Shown piece by piece: positions 1 through 18,475 of a stretch of DNA of 64,000 bases. The translations under genes were made by a program, and so were the position numbers. Below the pieces are notes generated by a model. It did no database searches, was not told the DNA's origin, and was given only the letters and a program-made list of their open reading frames with translations. Numbering within the stretch: the first letter of the stretch is position 1; the number at the start of each line of letters is the position of its first letter. Origin of the DNA: Acanthosepion esculentum (Eukaryota; Mollusca; Cephalopoda; Sepiida; Sepiidae); NCBI GenBank assembly GCA_964036315.1, contig OZ038517.1, positions 13,902,772 to 13,966,771 on the forward strand, written 5' to 3'.

Positions 1-727
1 AAGAGTAATCAGGAAGACAGTAGATAACGATTGACATTGCATTTAAATTTTTGAAGATCAAAGTTGACTGGAAAGCAAGAAGCCGGAAGAGAGTTCCACA
101 AGAGAAAATTGAGTGAGAACAATAGAAGAGTAATCAGGAAGACAGTAGATAACGATTGACATTGCATTTCAATTTTTGAAGATCAAAGTTGAAAGGATAG
201 CAAGAAGCCGGAAGAGAGTTCCACAAGCGGAAATTGAGTGAGAACAATAGAAGAGTAATCAGGAAGACAGTAGATAACGATTGACATTGCATTTCAATTT
301 TTGAAGATCAAAGTTGACTGGAAAGCAAGAAGCCGGAAGAGAGTTCCACAAGCGAAAATTGAGTGAGAACAATAGAAGAGTAATCAGGAAGACAGTAGAT
401 AACGATTGACATTGCATTTAAATTTTTGAAGATCAAAGTTGACTGGAAAGCAAGAAGCCGGAAGAGAGTTCCACAAGAGAAAATTGAGTGAGAACAATAG
501 AAGAGTAATCAGGAAGACAGTAGATAACGATTGACATTGCATTTCAATTTTTGAAGATCAAAGTTGACGGGAAAGCAAGAAGCCAGAAGAGAGTTCCACA
601 AGCGAAAATTGAGTGAGAACAATAGAAGAGTAATCAGGAAGACAGTAGATAACGATTGACATTGCATTTAAATTTTTGAAGATCAAAGTTGACTGGAAAG
701 CAAGAAGCCGGAAGAGAGTTCCACAAG
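1..727. repeat. 125-bp minisatellite, about 5.8 copies
   Basis: A unit beginning AAGAGTAATCAGGAAGACAG restarts at 1, 126, 251, 376, 501 and 626, so the period is exactly 125 bp. Copies differ at only a few sites (for example ttTAAat versus ttTCAat, and agAGaaaa versus agCGaaaa). The array is cut by the window start, so its true length is unknown, and it ends in the sixth copy near 727. No unit carries an open frame worth reporting. Confidence 0.95.
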
Positions 728-783
728 TTAATTTTACATCTTAATTCTCATTTGATTTTTTTGAATGAGGAATTATTTACACT

Positions 784-831
784 GTTTTTGTGACCCTGGG
801 TTTCATGCCCTTTGTGATCATCAGACAAACT
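784..831 (-). ncRNA. Hammerhead-like ribozyme motif
   Basis: On the minus strand CTGATGA (818-824) is followed by a 13-nt segment, then GAAA (801-804), then CC-CAG-GG and TC (792-793). The GAAA/CC/GG/TC part fits hammerhead stem III with a 3-nt loop and a TC cleavage step. The flanks TTTGT and ACAAA can pair as stem I. Stem II is weak here. A close relative lies at 35,663-35,715. The core consensus CUGANGA...GAAA...UH is established for hammerheads; activity is inference. Confidence 0.4.
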
Positions 832-899
832 GATTAATTTTCAAATTTTGAATTTATTATGGTTGCGTATATTGGTGTTTCCAATAAGTACCGTGGATA

Positions 900-8867
<7,968 letters not shown>

Positions 8868-9260
8868 AATACATATATATTTTTATGTGTCAAATACATA
8901 TATATTTTTTATGTGTCAAATATACAACTATCTTTTGCTATATTTCTTTTCTAAGATGTGCAGAAATGTTTTAATGCAATCTAACAGCAAACATATATCC
9001 TGCATCTGCACACCATAGAAGATGGTATATCAAAGTGACCAGAGGGTAATGTGCATCGTCACTCTCCCCATTCCCTATGTCCAACTGAAAAAAATAGCAA
9101 ATTACTATTATTCTGTTACTTTTGTGGTAATAAATCATTTAAAAATTGAGATTAAATCCCTCGTCATTAATATTGATAATAATTATTAAAGTTCCTAAAA
9201 TCATTATGATTGTTATTTCTTTAAATAGAAAGTGAACAGATAACTTTGCTGCTTCTACTA
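8868..9260. other. Unique-looking intronic sequence
   Basis: AT-rich sequence without an ORF, splice-flanked coding block or clear repeat. Two copies of TCAAATACATATATATTTTT sit at the edge of the TA array. Nothing further can be supported. Confidence 0.5.
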
Positions 9261-9645
9261 CCACCGCCTCCTTTAGTGCTGTTGCTGCTGCTTGCCACTT
9301 AATGCATCAGCAGTAGCAGCCACTTGCTCTTGGCAACACCCTGTCACCCCTGCTGGTAAAACCAAAAATGGGACGTGCCATCTTATTGTCTGTGACGTCA
9401 TTGCCCGTTGCTGCATCCAGGCTGAGGTTTCCCTGGCATCCTTGCAGTTACGTGCCCCCTGATTGCGAGGAAGCATCTGCCCAACCCTATGAAGAAATCT
9501 GCTTGCAAGAGCAGATAACTGCAGCTGTCTTTTCAGAAATAACAGGACAGCTGCACAAGACCAGAAGTGAGAGGAGGCGAGAAAGATCTGGAAATAACAA
9601 AGAGTGGGAGGTAGAGAATTACAAGCAGGAGGAGTGTAGAAAGTA
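9261..9645. other. GC-richer island with a CRE-like site
   Basis: This stretch is clearly less AT-rich than its surroundings and not visibly repetitive. It contains TGACGTCA at 9393-9400, a perfect palindromic CRE/ATF site, and GCTGCTGCT-type runs at 9247-9300. A 92-codon plus-strand frame (9368-9646) and a long minus-strand frame cross it, but the latter is built from GA-rich sequence translated as Phe/Ser/Pro and shows no domain. It could be an intronic regulatory element, an unannotated UTR or promoter, or an old insertion. Confidence 0.35.
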
Positions 9646-10140
9646 AGAGAGAGAGAAAGAAAGAAAGAAAAGAGGAGGAGAAAAATGGAAGCAGCAGGAG
9701 AGAAGAAATGAATGGAGGCAGGTGGAAAAAAAAAAAAAAAAAAAAAAAATGAGGGATGAGTGGGAGTGGTAGTGAAAGTGTGAGAGGAAGGATAATAGGA
9801 CTGAAGAAGAGGAAAGAGAAGTTTAATGATTGTGAATGAGAGAGTGGTGTTGGGGGGGTGGGGGTGAAAAGGAAGGAAGCAGGAGTCAGCAGCCAGAAAC
9901 TGGGGAAAAATAGTTGGTGGAAAAGAATGACAGACAAAAGACAAAATGGTAAAAGTGGAGTGTGCAGAGGGAAGAAGCAGGAATTCAGTGTGGGAACTGC
10001 CTGACAGTGCCAGAAGAATCAACAGTGGTTTGGTAACTGAGTCTACAATTGAAGAGAGGAAAATAAAAGACGGTTAAAAAAAGAAAAAAAAAAAATGCAG
10101 ACAAGAGATAATGTCTTTCAGAGTCTAAGATTACTGAAGT
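9646..10140. repeat. Purine-rich low-complexity tract
   Basis: GA-rich simple sequence (GAGAGAGAGAAAGAAAGAAA type) with a run of about 24 A residues near 9726-9749 and a G run near 9851. The purine bias explains the long minus-strand Ser/Phe/Leu frames, which are rejected as coding. Confidence 0.8.
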
Positions 10141-10538
10141 CTAGGCAGGCACAGACAGACAGAAAGACTCTCTCTCTCTCACAGACAGACGCACACTTGA
10201 GCAGAAGCACAATGTATACATTTTTATAGATATATAGACATGTGTATACACACATACGCATGCATACTTTGTATGTTCATACACATTTGCTGTTATGAGA
10301 AACGCAAACAAATTGTAAGCTAAAGTTGTTTTTTGGAGGGGGGGAGTAAACCATAATAATAATAATAACCTTAATACCTAGTTTTCACCATCTCCTTTGA
10401 TTTTTAATCCCCCTGAATATTTTTACTTACAGTAATAATGTCACAAAAAGTCCTGCTTACAAGGGCTGCTGAAAAAGTGTGTATTACAATATACACTGCT
10501 TAATTAAAAAAATTACTTGTTTAGCTAAACATCTCATT
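10141..10538. other. Intronic sequence, short simple repeats only
   Basis: Contains CAGACAGACAGA, (TC)n at 10,167-10,180, (CA)-rich sequence near 10,240 and a short AATAAT run near 10,355. No coding signal was recognised. Confidence 0.5.

Positions 10539-10607
<69 letters not shown>
10539..10607. repeat. Self-complementary (GT)n(TA)n(AC)n microsatellite
   Basis: GT repeats run into TA repeats and then AC repeats, so the tract is an inverted repeat of itself and could extrude as a cruciform. Confidence 0.9.
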
Positions 10608-10608
<1 letters not shown>

Positions 10609-10747
10609 ACATGCAGACATATATACACACAAAGAATTTAAGAATTTTGGTAAATGATCCTGACAGAGTTATACATTAAATGACAATTGGAATTAAATTA
10701 TACTTTCAAGAACGTTTTTTCCAATTGTCATTTAATATATAACACAG

Positions 10748-10748
<1 letters not shown>

Positions 10749-10812
<64 letters not shown>
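10749..10812. repeat. (TA)n microsatellite
   Basis: Pure TA run of about 62 bp. Confidence 0.95.
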
Positions 10813-10814
<2 letters not shown>

Positions 10815-10859
10815 CATGTATACACATAAATCTATACCTGTACAGTCAAGAGACTTAAT

Positions 10860-10965
10860 AAAAAAAATGTGCATTCCGATAGTAGTGTTTGAACCTGAGT
10901 TCCCTACCATCTGATCTGAGGTGTTTTATGCTTTCGAATGTTTGATCACAGAGGGCGTCACAGAT
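10860..10965 (-). repeat. tRNA-like SINE head fragment
   Basis: Read on the minus strand it has a tRNA-like layout: CAGATCAGATGGTAGGGAAC followed by CAGGTTCAAACAC, which resembles a pol III B box (GGTTCRANNC). A related minus-strand block is at 32,380-32,470. Short and degenerate, so the family is not assigned. Confidence 0.4.
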
Positions 10966-11934
10966 GATCAAGTTCAAAGTTCAATCAAAAAAATAAGGAA
11001 ATTTAATTTATCGAACAAATATTTGTCAATATAACCTGCTCTGTTCAGACACCTCCCTCCCAAGCTTCTCCATTGGTCATATAACATTTTATATATGCTA
11101 ACAAATGCATGCACCCCCCCAGTGTAATGATTAACAAGCTGGTCTTGCTTATTATTACTAATGATCTTCATTGCCAAAAACAATTAGTTTATGATCAGCT
11201 TGAAAACTACTTTTAACTGACCTTTTGTCTTTTTGTTTTTATCGGCAGCAAACAAAAAGAGATGAAGAGCATGCTGCGAGTATGCTGACACAAAATGGGC
11301 TCTACTGTGTTTGTATGTTCATTGCTGCTCGAAATATGACAAGAAAACCACCATAAAGATAAATCCAAATTTGAACTTTTTGATAGTAAAAGGAATCAGA
11401 AGAAAGACTGAAAAAACTAAAAGCAAATTCACTGTAGTTATTGGAAGCAAACCTTTTACATTGAAAAAAAAAAAAAAAAACTCATTTAATCCCTTCCCTG
11501 GCATAGACGTGTATATACATTTTTACTGAAAGTGTTTTATTCAGACACTGATGAATAAACATGTCCAAAACATAACGTTCAAAAAACCATCTACAGATAT
11601 GTTTATACATTCATCTTGATTCTTTTTATGCCCTTCCAATCTTGAAATTAGTCCAATTGTCAACTCATACGACTGGTAAAGGTGTTAGCCACTGCTCGGG
11701 TACTTTAAGGTGATTTAGTTTCTTAGTTACTATATTAAAAACATAAAAAATTCATCTGAAAATGAAACTTTTTTCCCCAAATAATTGGCAGGGTTAAGGT
11801 GCATAATTGTTTTTTTTTTAAAGAAATACAGAAAGAAATGCAAGGTACACCCAAACTTTTTGTCTGCAATGCATGCATTTTCTTTTTTTTTTTGCTATAT
11901 TTAAATTTAAAGATAATACCATATATACATGCAT
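10966..11934. other. Intronic sequence with homopolymer runs
   Basis: No domain-bearing frame was found. A17 at 11,464-11,480 and T runs near 11,810 and 11,881 create spurious Lys- and Phe-rich frames. Confidence 0.5.
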
Positions 11935-14040
11935 ATCAAGCGACTTATGAAGACCTAATTTTGAAGCTACTTTTAAGGGATTTGCATCACACATAAGATA
12001 TAAAATTAGCATATCTACTGCTGGCCATGGCTACGCCATTGACCAAACTATATATCCATTTATTGTACAGTATTTACATTAGTCGGACTATTGTCCTCAT
12101 CTTTGTCGCCATATTTATTACGTTTCGGCCGTTGTACGCTCCGGCCTTCTTCAGGTGGTTGGAATTTCGAACTGAACCCTTTATTTCGATCACTGGGGTA
12201 GAGTGTTCTAGTTCCACATGCCATTTTTGATGGATGTCAGTTATCAGTTATCTCCTGCTAATTTTCCCTCTGAAAGTTCTCCACTGCCTTAACCGGGTAT
12301 TGAACTCACACTCTTTTTGGGTCTGTCACTGGATCAAACCAACGCCTTTATCCACTGTGCCATGTGTCCTTGAGGACATCTGGGTATGAATTTCTGGGTA
12401 TTATCAAACATGGCACGTGGAACTAGAACAGTCTACCCCAGTGATCGAAATAAAGGGTTCAGTTCGAAATTCCAACCACCTGAAGAAGGCCGGAGCGTAC
12501 AACGGCCGAAACGTTGTGACAAATATGGCGACAAAGATGAGGACAATAGTCCGACTAATGTAAATACTGTACATAATACCTCATCTCAGAAATATAGACA
12601 GACCATTTACTGCAGTCAAAAAGTACAGCTATATTTAAAATAAACATGATTTTGATCAAACTGATGTTTTACTTAACTGTATCCAATAATAATGCATGTA
12701 ATATTCACATATTAGTATCGTATTATAAAATACAAACATAGTGAATATGCATCTTTTCTATTGTTTATGTTTATAAGATGTTTAGCCGTTTCTCGTTTGG
12801 TTGTTTATGGCTGTATTCATTTTATGCATTGAGTATAGTGTTACTAACGATACTTTTATCATTCTCATTTACTTTTTGAACTTATTTAACTAGAAGATGG
12901 GATAAAGCGATAGGGGAAAAGAGGTTAGTCTATTGTACTTTGGTCTCTCAAAAAAGAACTCGAATGATACATGAGATACATAATAAAATGAGTGAAAATT
13001 TGGGGGTCACATGTTACACACATACAGAGGTTGGACAAATATTTGTTGACAATGGTTTTAAATTTTATTCACTAAAAGAAATCCTAATCAAAAATTAATA
13101 ATGGTTGACTTCATATAATAAAAAAATTTCATTATATTATTATTACTACTAATACTACTAATACTACTAATATACTGTGTATACTCTTGTATCATGCGAC
13201 TTTTGAAGACCTAATTTGGAAGCTAATTTTAAGGGGGTCACATCATACACGAGATATAAAATTAGCATATGTACTGCTGACCCTGGCTACGCCACTGACC
13301 AAACTATATATCCATTTACTGCAGTCAAAAGTACAGCTGTATTTAAAACAAACATGATTTTAATAAAACTAATGTTTTACTTAACCGTATCCAGTAATAA
13401 TGCATGTAATATTCACATATTAGTATCGTATTATAAAATACAAACATAGTGAATATACATCTTTTCCATTGTTTACGTTTATAAGATGTTTAGCCGTTTC
13501 TCGTTCGGTTGTTTATGGCTGTATTCATTTTATGCATTGAGTATAGCGTTACTAACGATACTTTTATCATTCTCTTTTACTTTTTGAACTTATTTAACTA
13601 GAAGATGGGATAAAGCAATAGGGGAAAAGAGGTTAGTCTATTGTAATTTGGTCTCTCAAAAAAGGAACTTGAATGATACACAAATAATAAAAAGAAGGGA
13701 TGGTAAAAAGTGGGGGATAATTTTTGTATTGTTATTTAGTATTAAACTTACCCCTCATTTCTTGGCCGCTGTATATGCTATCCATTTCTATAATCTAGGC
13801 AGGATTTAAATAACTTCAAAAAATATTCTTATAGGTTGGTTTGTTATATAAGCAGTATATACTTGTGTATCATGCAACTTTTGAAGCTAATTTTAAGAGG
13901 GTCACATACATGAGATATAAAATTAACTAGAAGATGGGATAAAAAGATAGAGGAAAAAGAGGTTAATCTATTATAGTTTGGTCTCTCAAAAAAGGAACTC
14001 ACGTGATACACGAGATACATGATAAAATCATTTTTTATAA
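11935..14040. repeat. Tandem duplication of about 0.7 kb, three copies
   Basis: Copy 1 spans 11,935-12,990 and is split by a 540-bp SINE insertion. Copy 2 is 13,193-13,690. Copy 3, at 13,860-14,040, is internally deleted. Shared anchors are GCGACTTATGAAGACC / GCGACTTTTGAAGACC, GCTACGCCAYTGACCAAAC, TAGTATCGTATTATAAAATA, TTTAGCCGTTTCTCGTT and TAACTAGAAGATGGGATAAA. In copy 3 the sequence jumps from ATAAAATTA directly to ACTAGAAGATGGG, consistent with deletion at short homology. No coding content was recognised. Confidence 0.85.
12063..12602. mobile_element. SINE-B inverted composite with target-site duplication
   Basis: The insertion is flanked by CCATTTA at 12,056-12,062 and 12,603-12,609; the second tandem copy of the host sequence preserves the empty site at 13,312-13,318. 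Its left two thirds is a minus-strand tRNA-derived SINE: tRNA-like head near 12,300-12,370 (TGGCACAGTGGATAAAGGCG, then GAGTTCAATACCCGG) and a tail containing CTGAAGAAGGCCGG...CGGCCGAAACG. The right part (12,408-12,602) is a second, plus-strand copy of the body and tail. The two halves form a palindrome around the centre. The tail motif also occurs at 20.8, 51.6, 52.0 and 52.2 kb. Confidence 0.85.
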
Positions 14041-14505
14041 GTGACAATTTAGGAGTTGCACAATACGTGAGATCACGTGTTACATGAGTATAGACGGTAA
14101 ATATGGCAAGCTAGCGAAAGGACACAAGCTCAGGAGGCCCCTCGACATTGTACTTTAGGGAAATCTGAAAACATGACCAGAGATTGTTCTAGATAACTGA
14201 GAGAAAATTGCAGGTGACCACAACAACTGGCTGTTTGAAAAGGCATCAAGAGAAGCAAGGATAAGTATAACTATCAAAGAGAGATTGATTTGTTTTTTAC
14301 GGTTTATCAACCCTTTTCAGGTGTGTGCCCTGAATCCCTGACCCATAAATATTCTAAAAGGACATATCTCAGGGACACAAACAATGTTTCCGATGAAAAA
14401 AAAAAAGATACATTGACACAAAACTAACCCCTAACAGTTATGACTTAATAAAAGCAATTTATTGTTGGTTGATATTAAGTCGCGATCCGTCTTGGACTCA
14501 AATTA
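14041..14505. other. Intronic sequence with a SINE-tail fragment
   Basis: GATTGATTTGTTTTTTACGG followed by TTTATCAACCCTTTTCAGG at 14,282-14,322 matches, in reverse, the 3' tail of the 5S-tRNA SINE seen at 18.5 and 33.1 kb. The rest is unrecognised. Confidence 0.5.
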
Positions 14506-15068
14506 TGTGAGCGTCACAGATGCAGATGTGGAGCCTCCATCGATGAGTTTGGTTTGCATCCTCTCTCCTGTCGTCGTAGTGCCGGCCGCTTTCCACGGCA
14601 TGCAGCAATTAACGACATCATCAGAAGAGGTTTGGATGCAGCTGGGTTCCCTTCCCAAATCGAACCCGTAGACCTCGACCGTGGTAATGGAAAGCGGCCA
14701 GATGGCATTACCATCTTCCCTTTTAAAATGGGTAAGTTGTTGATTTGGGATGCGACCTGTGCAGATACATTTTCGGCCGGTAATTTGATCAGGTCGGCGG
14801 TTGAGCCGGGGGTTCGTCGCCCGAGACGCAGAGATAAAAAAAAATAGCTAAATATTCTTCTCTTGCTGATAGATTTTTTTTTTTACTCCTGTGGCAGTGG
14901 AGACTTCAGGGGTTATTGGCCCTCGTTCGTTGGTGTTCCTTCGGAGGATTGGCGCGATTGCCTCTCGATTAAGGAACGAGCCTCGCGAAACGGAGTGGCT
15001 CTTGCAGCGTGTCTCACTGGCGACGGTTCGAGGTAAAGCTTTCTCCATCATAGCGGCTGGCAGAGGAT
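14506..15068 (+). pseudogene. Non-LTR retrotransposon C-terminus: CCHC finger and endonuclease-like domain
   Basis: Frame 1 from 14,506 to 14,847 encodes a Cys-Cys-His-Cys cluster (CRCGASIDEFGLHPLSC), then RHAAINDIIRRGL, then KRPDGITIFPF and LLIWDATCADTF. The PDG...WDAT spacing resembles a PD-(D/E)XK nuclease core. After a stop at 14,845-14,847 and a shift near the T-run (14,873-14,884), another frame continues with ETSGVIGP, RIGAIASRLRNEPRETEW and RVSLATVRGKAFSI to about 15,056. A CCHC finger directly before a restriction-like endonuclease is the known 3'-end layout of R2-type non-LTR elements; the clade assignment is inference. The element lacks its reverse transcriptase and is clearly dead. 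Confidence 0.6.
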
Positions 15069-15295
15069 AGAAAAAATTGTTTATAGTTACGTTGTTCTGG
15101 AATTGTCATCATTGGTCGACTGAACTGGCTTTGTTTCAATGACTTTTGTTTTGTTATTATTAATTACTATATACATTATTATTAAAAAAAAAAAAAATCG
15201 GCTTCCAGTAAACAACATTAGTTTATTTTAAAATGTAACTAATATAGTCATTTCTGTAATTGAACATGAACTAGATGTTGATGGTAATTCGTACA
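15069..15295. other. AT-rich intronic sequence
   Basis: Contains an A13 run near 15,184. No feature recognised. Confidence 0.4.
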
Positions 15296-15455
15296 TAAAA
15301 GAATTATTTTTTTCCATATATTTTCCCATGTTTAACCATTGCCTTTTGTGTGTAGTAATAATCCAGATTTTCTTGGACTTGTAGAGAAAATATTCTTTTG
15401 CTTAAGGAGTAATAAAGCAATTAGAATTGGTCAGGTAAAGGGCGAAGGAAGGAGG
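15296..15455. repeat. Dispersed repeat, partner of 22,370-22,520
   Basis: The block TTTTGTGTGTAGTAATAATC...TTTTCTTGGACTTGT...AATAAAGCAATTAGAATTGG...GCGAAGGAAGGAGG recurs at 22,370-22,520 with a few substitutions. Type unknown; no terminal repeats were seen. Confidence 0.7.
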
Positions 15456-15717
15456 TCTTTGTTCTTATTTTTATAAACATTTTGTTTTCTTATTGTTAAC
15501 ATACTTTTTAAAACTATGAGTGCAAAACGTTTTAATGAGGAGAGACATCTTTTATTTAACATTCAGTTCACTGTTCGAATAACAGGGCTCAAAAATGTCT
15601 TCAGACAAAAGAAGTTTTTCTACATGGGTCAGTACAGCCTGTAGGGAGGCCAATCTTTTTTGTGATTTTCAATAATAAACACCGCATCATTTATTTGATG
15701 TTATTCTTTCAAATACC

Positions 15718-15935
15718 TTTTACTAGTTCTTTCTTTCACTTATTCTTTCCTTTCTTTCTCTTTTACTCTTTCCTTTCTTTCCTTTCACTTACTCTTTCCT
15801 TTTCTTTTTTTCTCTTACTCTTTCTTGCTTTTCTTTCTTTCTCTTACTCTTTCTTACTTTTCTTTCTCTTTTCTTTCCTTTCTTTCTCTTTTCTTTCACT
15901 ACTCTTGCTTTTCTTTCACTTACTCTTTGTTCTGT
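15718..15935. repeat. Pyrimidine-rich (CTTT)n tract
   Basis: TTTCTTTCTCTTACTCTTTC-type sequence for about 215 bp. It produces a spurious Phe/Ser/Leu frame on the plus strand. Confidence 0.9.
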
Positions 15936-16441
15936 CATAATACTCAAAAAAATATAGTTTCTTAATTGAACTCTGACAAAGTATAAAAACTTTTCTTAAT
16001 TTTATTAAAAAAATTTTTTCTGTCAATTTAAGTGGTTCAGGATGATTAAAATTGATTTTAGAGAAAATGGCAAAAGCAAAATGAAAAATAAAAATAACTG
16101 TAGCTCTGCAGTTTAACACAATTTTTTTTTAAGAGACTTTAGTTGGAACCAATTGAATTTCCCAGAGTTGCACCCAAATCCTCACCTGTGGGTCCTGAGG
16201 ACCCACTACATTAAAAACCTATCAACGTATCATCTGAATGCAGGGTATGATTTAAAAAAACAAAATAAAAGTCACAGAGAAGCTCTGATCCTTGTTTTTG
16301 TGTCAGAGGATTTGTTGACTTTGCCGCGAAGCTACAGATGGTTTTGTCTTGTGGAGTTTGAAGGAGGTGAGCAAGATTGGAAGCAGAGCTGGGCGCGGGG
16401 GTGCTCTCGCTCTCTCTCACAGTAAAAGAAGAGTTTCTTAC
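15936..16441. other. Intron downstream of the C1B exon
   Basis: AT-rich intronic sequence on the minus-strand gene, directly 3' of the C1B exon. A (GA)n-like run near 16,408-16,425 lies just inside the donor site. No further exon was recognised here or lower in the window. Confidence 0.6.
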
Positions 16442-16580
16442 CTGCACACTGTAATCCTTGTTTGAAGATTCCATAGAGTAAAGAACCGCAGTGGTCACAG
16501 AACGTTGGTCTCTTGTAGTTGTGCACCATAAACCGATGTGGCACATTGATATTGAATCTGGCACCACTGACCTGGAGGGA
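16442..16580 (-). CDS. Novel-type protein kinase C, C1B exon (partial)
   Basis: This minus-strand exon encodes the first two thirds of the second diacylglycerol/phorbol-ester binding C1 domain of a novel PKC. The translation contains [18 protein letters not shown] followed by [14 protein letters not shown], giving H-X12-C-X2-C-X13-C as in the C1 zinc consensus; the remaining Cys/His ligands must come from the next exon. The exon ends with CAGTGTGCAG before GTAAG (phase 1). Its start is ambiguous: TTTAAG before 16,580 or CTCCAG before 16,571 are both usable acceptors in frame, 9 nt apart. It follows the exon at 25,293-25,375 in phase 0. C1 domains recruit PKC to membranes on binding diacylglycerol. 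The sequence is closest in style to PKC epsilon/eta; which paralogue cannot be settled from these exons. Confidence 0.9.
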
Positions 16581-16914
16581 CTTAAAGAAAGGAACACATG
16601 TAAACATCTAGAAATGACAACAACAAAAAAAAAAAAAAATAAATAAATAAATCTACATTACTAAAACACTAAACATGTCAAGCACTATCAAGACAAAGTT
16701 TAGTACAGGTTTTCTGCCCTGTATACAAAACTTCACATAAGACAAATGGTGTAAAAAAAAAAAAAAATGAAGAAAAAAAAAAGAAATTATCATTAGTTCT
16801 TGAAGGGGAAAAAAGAGTGTTCCCAGACCCCCCCCACCCCAAATAACTAAAAATAATTTCATTATATTTCCCAGTACCAAAAATAATGCAGAAAATTATA
16901 AGTTTAATTTTGAA
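16581..16914. other. Intron with homopolymer runs
   Basis: Contains AAATAAATAAAT, A14 and A9 runs and a C7 run near 16,830. No feature beyond the splice acceptor region at its left edge. Confidence 0.5.
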
Positions 16915-17640
16915 TTACTGTATTTTCCAGCTTGGGAGATGCACCCTAATATTGGAAAGAAATTTCTAAAATAAAAAAAGTCATTCTCATACAGCAACAC
17001 ATTCACCATGCGTCCCTCACATGCTGGTGCCATGTATTGTTTACATTAATCACTCGTTTGATTTTGTTTCTATGGCAATGACATACTAGTCAAGAGCAGA
17101 AAGGCTCCTGCCGCTGCTAGTAAACAGAGTATGTTTAATTTCAAATACTGTATTTTCTGCCTTACAAGACAGCTTGGAAGATGCACCCTAATATTGGAAA
17201 GAAATTTCTGAGAGAAAAAAAAGTCATTCTCATACAACAACACATTCACCATGCGTCCCTCACATACTGGTGCCATGTATTGTTTACATTAATCACTCGT
17301 TTGATTTTGTTTCTATGGCAATGACATACTAGTCAAGAGCAGAAAGGCTCCTGCCGCTGCTAGTAAACAGAGTATGTTTAATTTCAAATACTGTATTTTC
17401 TGCCTTACAAGACAGCTTGGAAGATGCAGCCTAATATTGGAAAGAAATGTCTAAGAAAAGAAAAAGTCATTCTCATACAACAACACATTCACCATGCATC
17501 CCTCACATACTGGTGCCATGTATTGTTTACATTAATCACACGCCCGATTTTGTTTGTATGGCAATGATGTACCAGTCAAGAGCAAAAATGCTCTTGCTGC
17601 TGCTAGTAAACAGAGTATGTTTAAGCTTGTGGCTCGGCTC
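16915..17640. repeat. About 235-bp tandem repeat, three copies
   Basis: TACTGTATTTTC restarts at about 16,917, 17,147 and 17,387. Each unit contains GGAAGATGCACCCTAATATT, CACATTCACCATGCGTCCCT, GGTGCCATGTATTGTTTACA and GACATACTAGTCAAGAGCAG. The first unit has a short deletion. A diverged piece (CTTGGAAGATGCAC, 17,824) follows the array. No coding content. Confidence 0.85.
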
Positions 17641-18475
17641 CAGGAAGGTTTGGAAATACTTGTAAGAGTTAAGTACTGATGTTACATCATATAAAAGGCT
17701 GGTTTAGATAGATAACTAACCTTATAGTGTAATGGCTCAACATACAAATCTAAGTCCCTATCAGTCAAGCCAATTAGGTGACTGTCCAAGCTTATTTGAG
17801 CCTGGGTGTTGCCTTACATTCGTCTTGGAAGATGCACACATATTTTTCAGGGTATTTCTTAGGAAAGAAAGTGCATCTTGTAGGCCAGAAATATACAGTA
17901 TTTGCAAAAGTATGCTGGATAATTTGAGGACTTTCGCATTACTGGAGAAAGATAAAAGAAGTTTCACACCATACAGATTGTATACCTGAAGAAGGCTGTG
18001 GAATGGGTCAGAAACAATACAAATAGCAACATGAATCAATTCAGTTGTTTGAGAAGCTCTTGGAATGATAATGGTCATTTTCAAAATTATAAAATATTAA
18101 GTAATGCAGCTTCTTGGCATCTGAAGCAAATTCTACAAGAAGAAAGTACTAAACAACTTAGTGTCCCTATCTGTATCTACTAAGCTGACTGCCAAGAACA
18201 TATTCAGAAGAGTTTTGAATGGAACCCTTTATTTAATCTACAGCATTGACTGTTCTTGTTCTGCTATCCATATCTAGAGACATCAGCCAAGTTGCAATGA
18301 AAACTTATTGATTCAAGGAGGCTCTCATCTTCAACATTTATTGTACTTAAGCTCATCTCAGGCCTCAAGTCAAACTTTCATATATGGTCCATTGCTAAAG
18401 ATACTGGGAAAATTATTGCTTTTCCTGTACTACTCCAGTAAGTACCCAACTTCTCTACTTATCTTCCACCTTTAA
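17641..18475. other. Intronic sequence, no supported feature
   Basis: Frames of 60-107 codons exist but show no domain or start context. Possibly old, unrecognisable repeat. Confidence 0.45.

Noticed and set aside
1..727. CRISPR-like array
   Set aside because: The whole 125-bp unit repeats without variable spacers; eukaryotic context.
9273..10022. 249-codon minus-strand frame
   Set aside because: Largely the complement of GA-rich and poly(A) sequence, giving Phe/Ser/Pro runs; no domain and no splice context.
12386..12643. 85-codon frame containing RSVQRPKRCDKYGDKDEDNS (repeated at 51.8 and 52.1 kb)
   Set aside because: Recurrent only because it translates the SINE-B tail; not an independent gene.
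9000..16400. Next PKC exon completing C1B
   Set aside because: Looked for a minus-strand block continuing the C1B Cys/His pattern with GT-AG borders; none could be recognised, so it probably lies below position 1 or was missed by eye.
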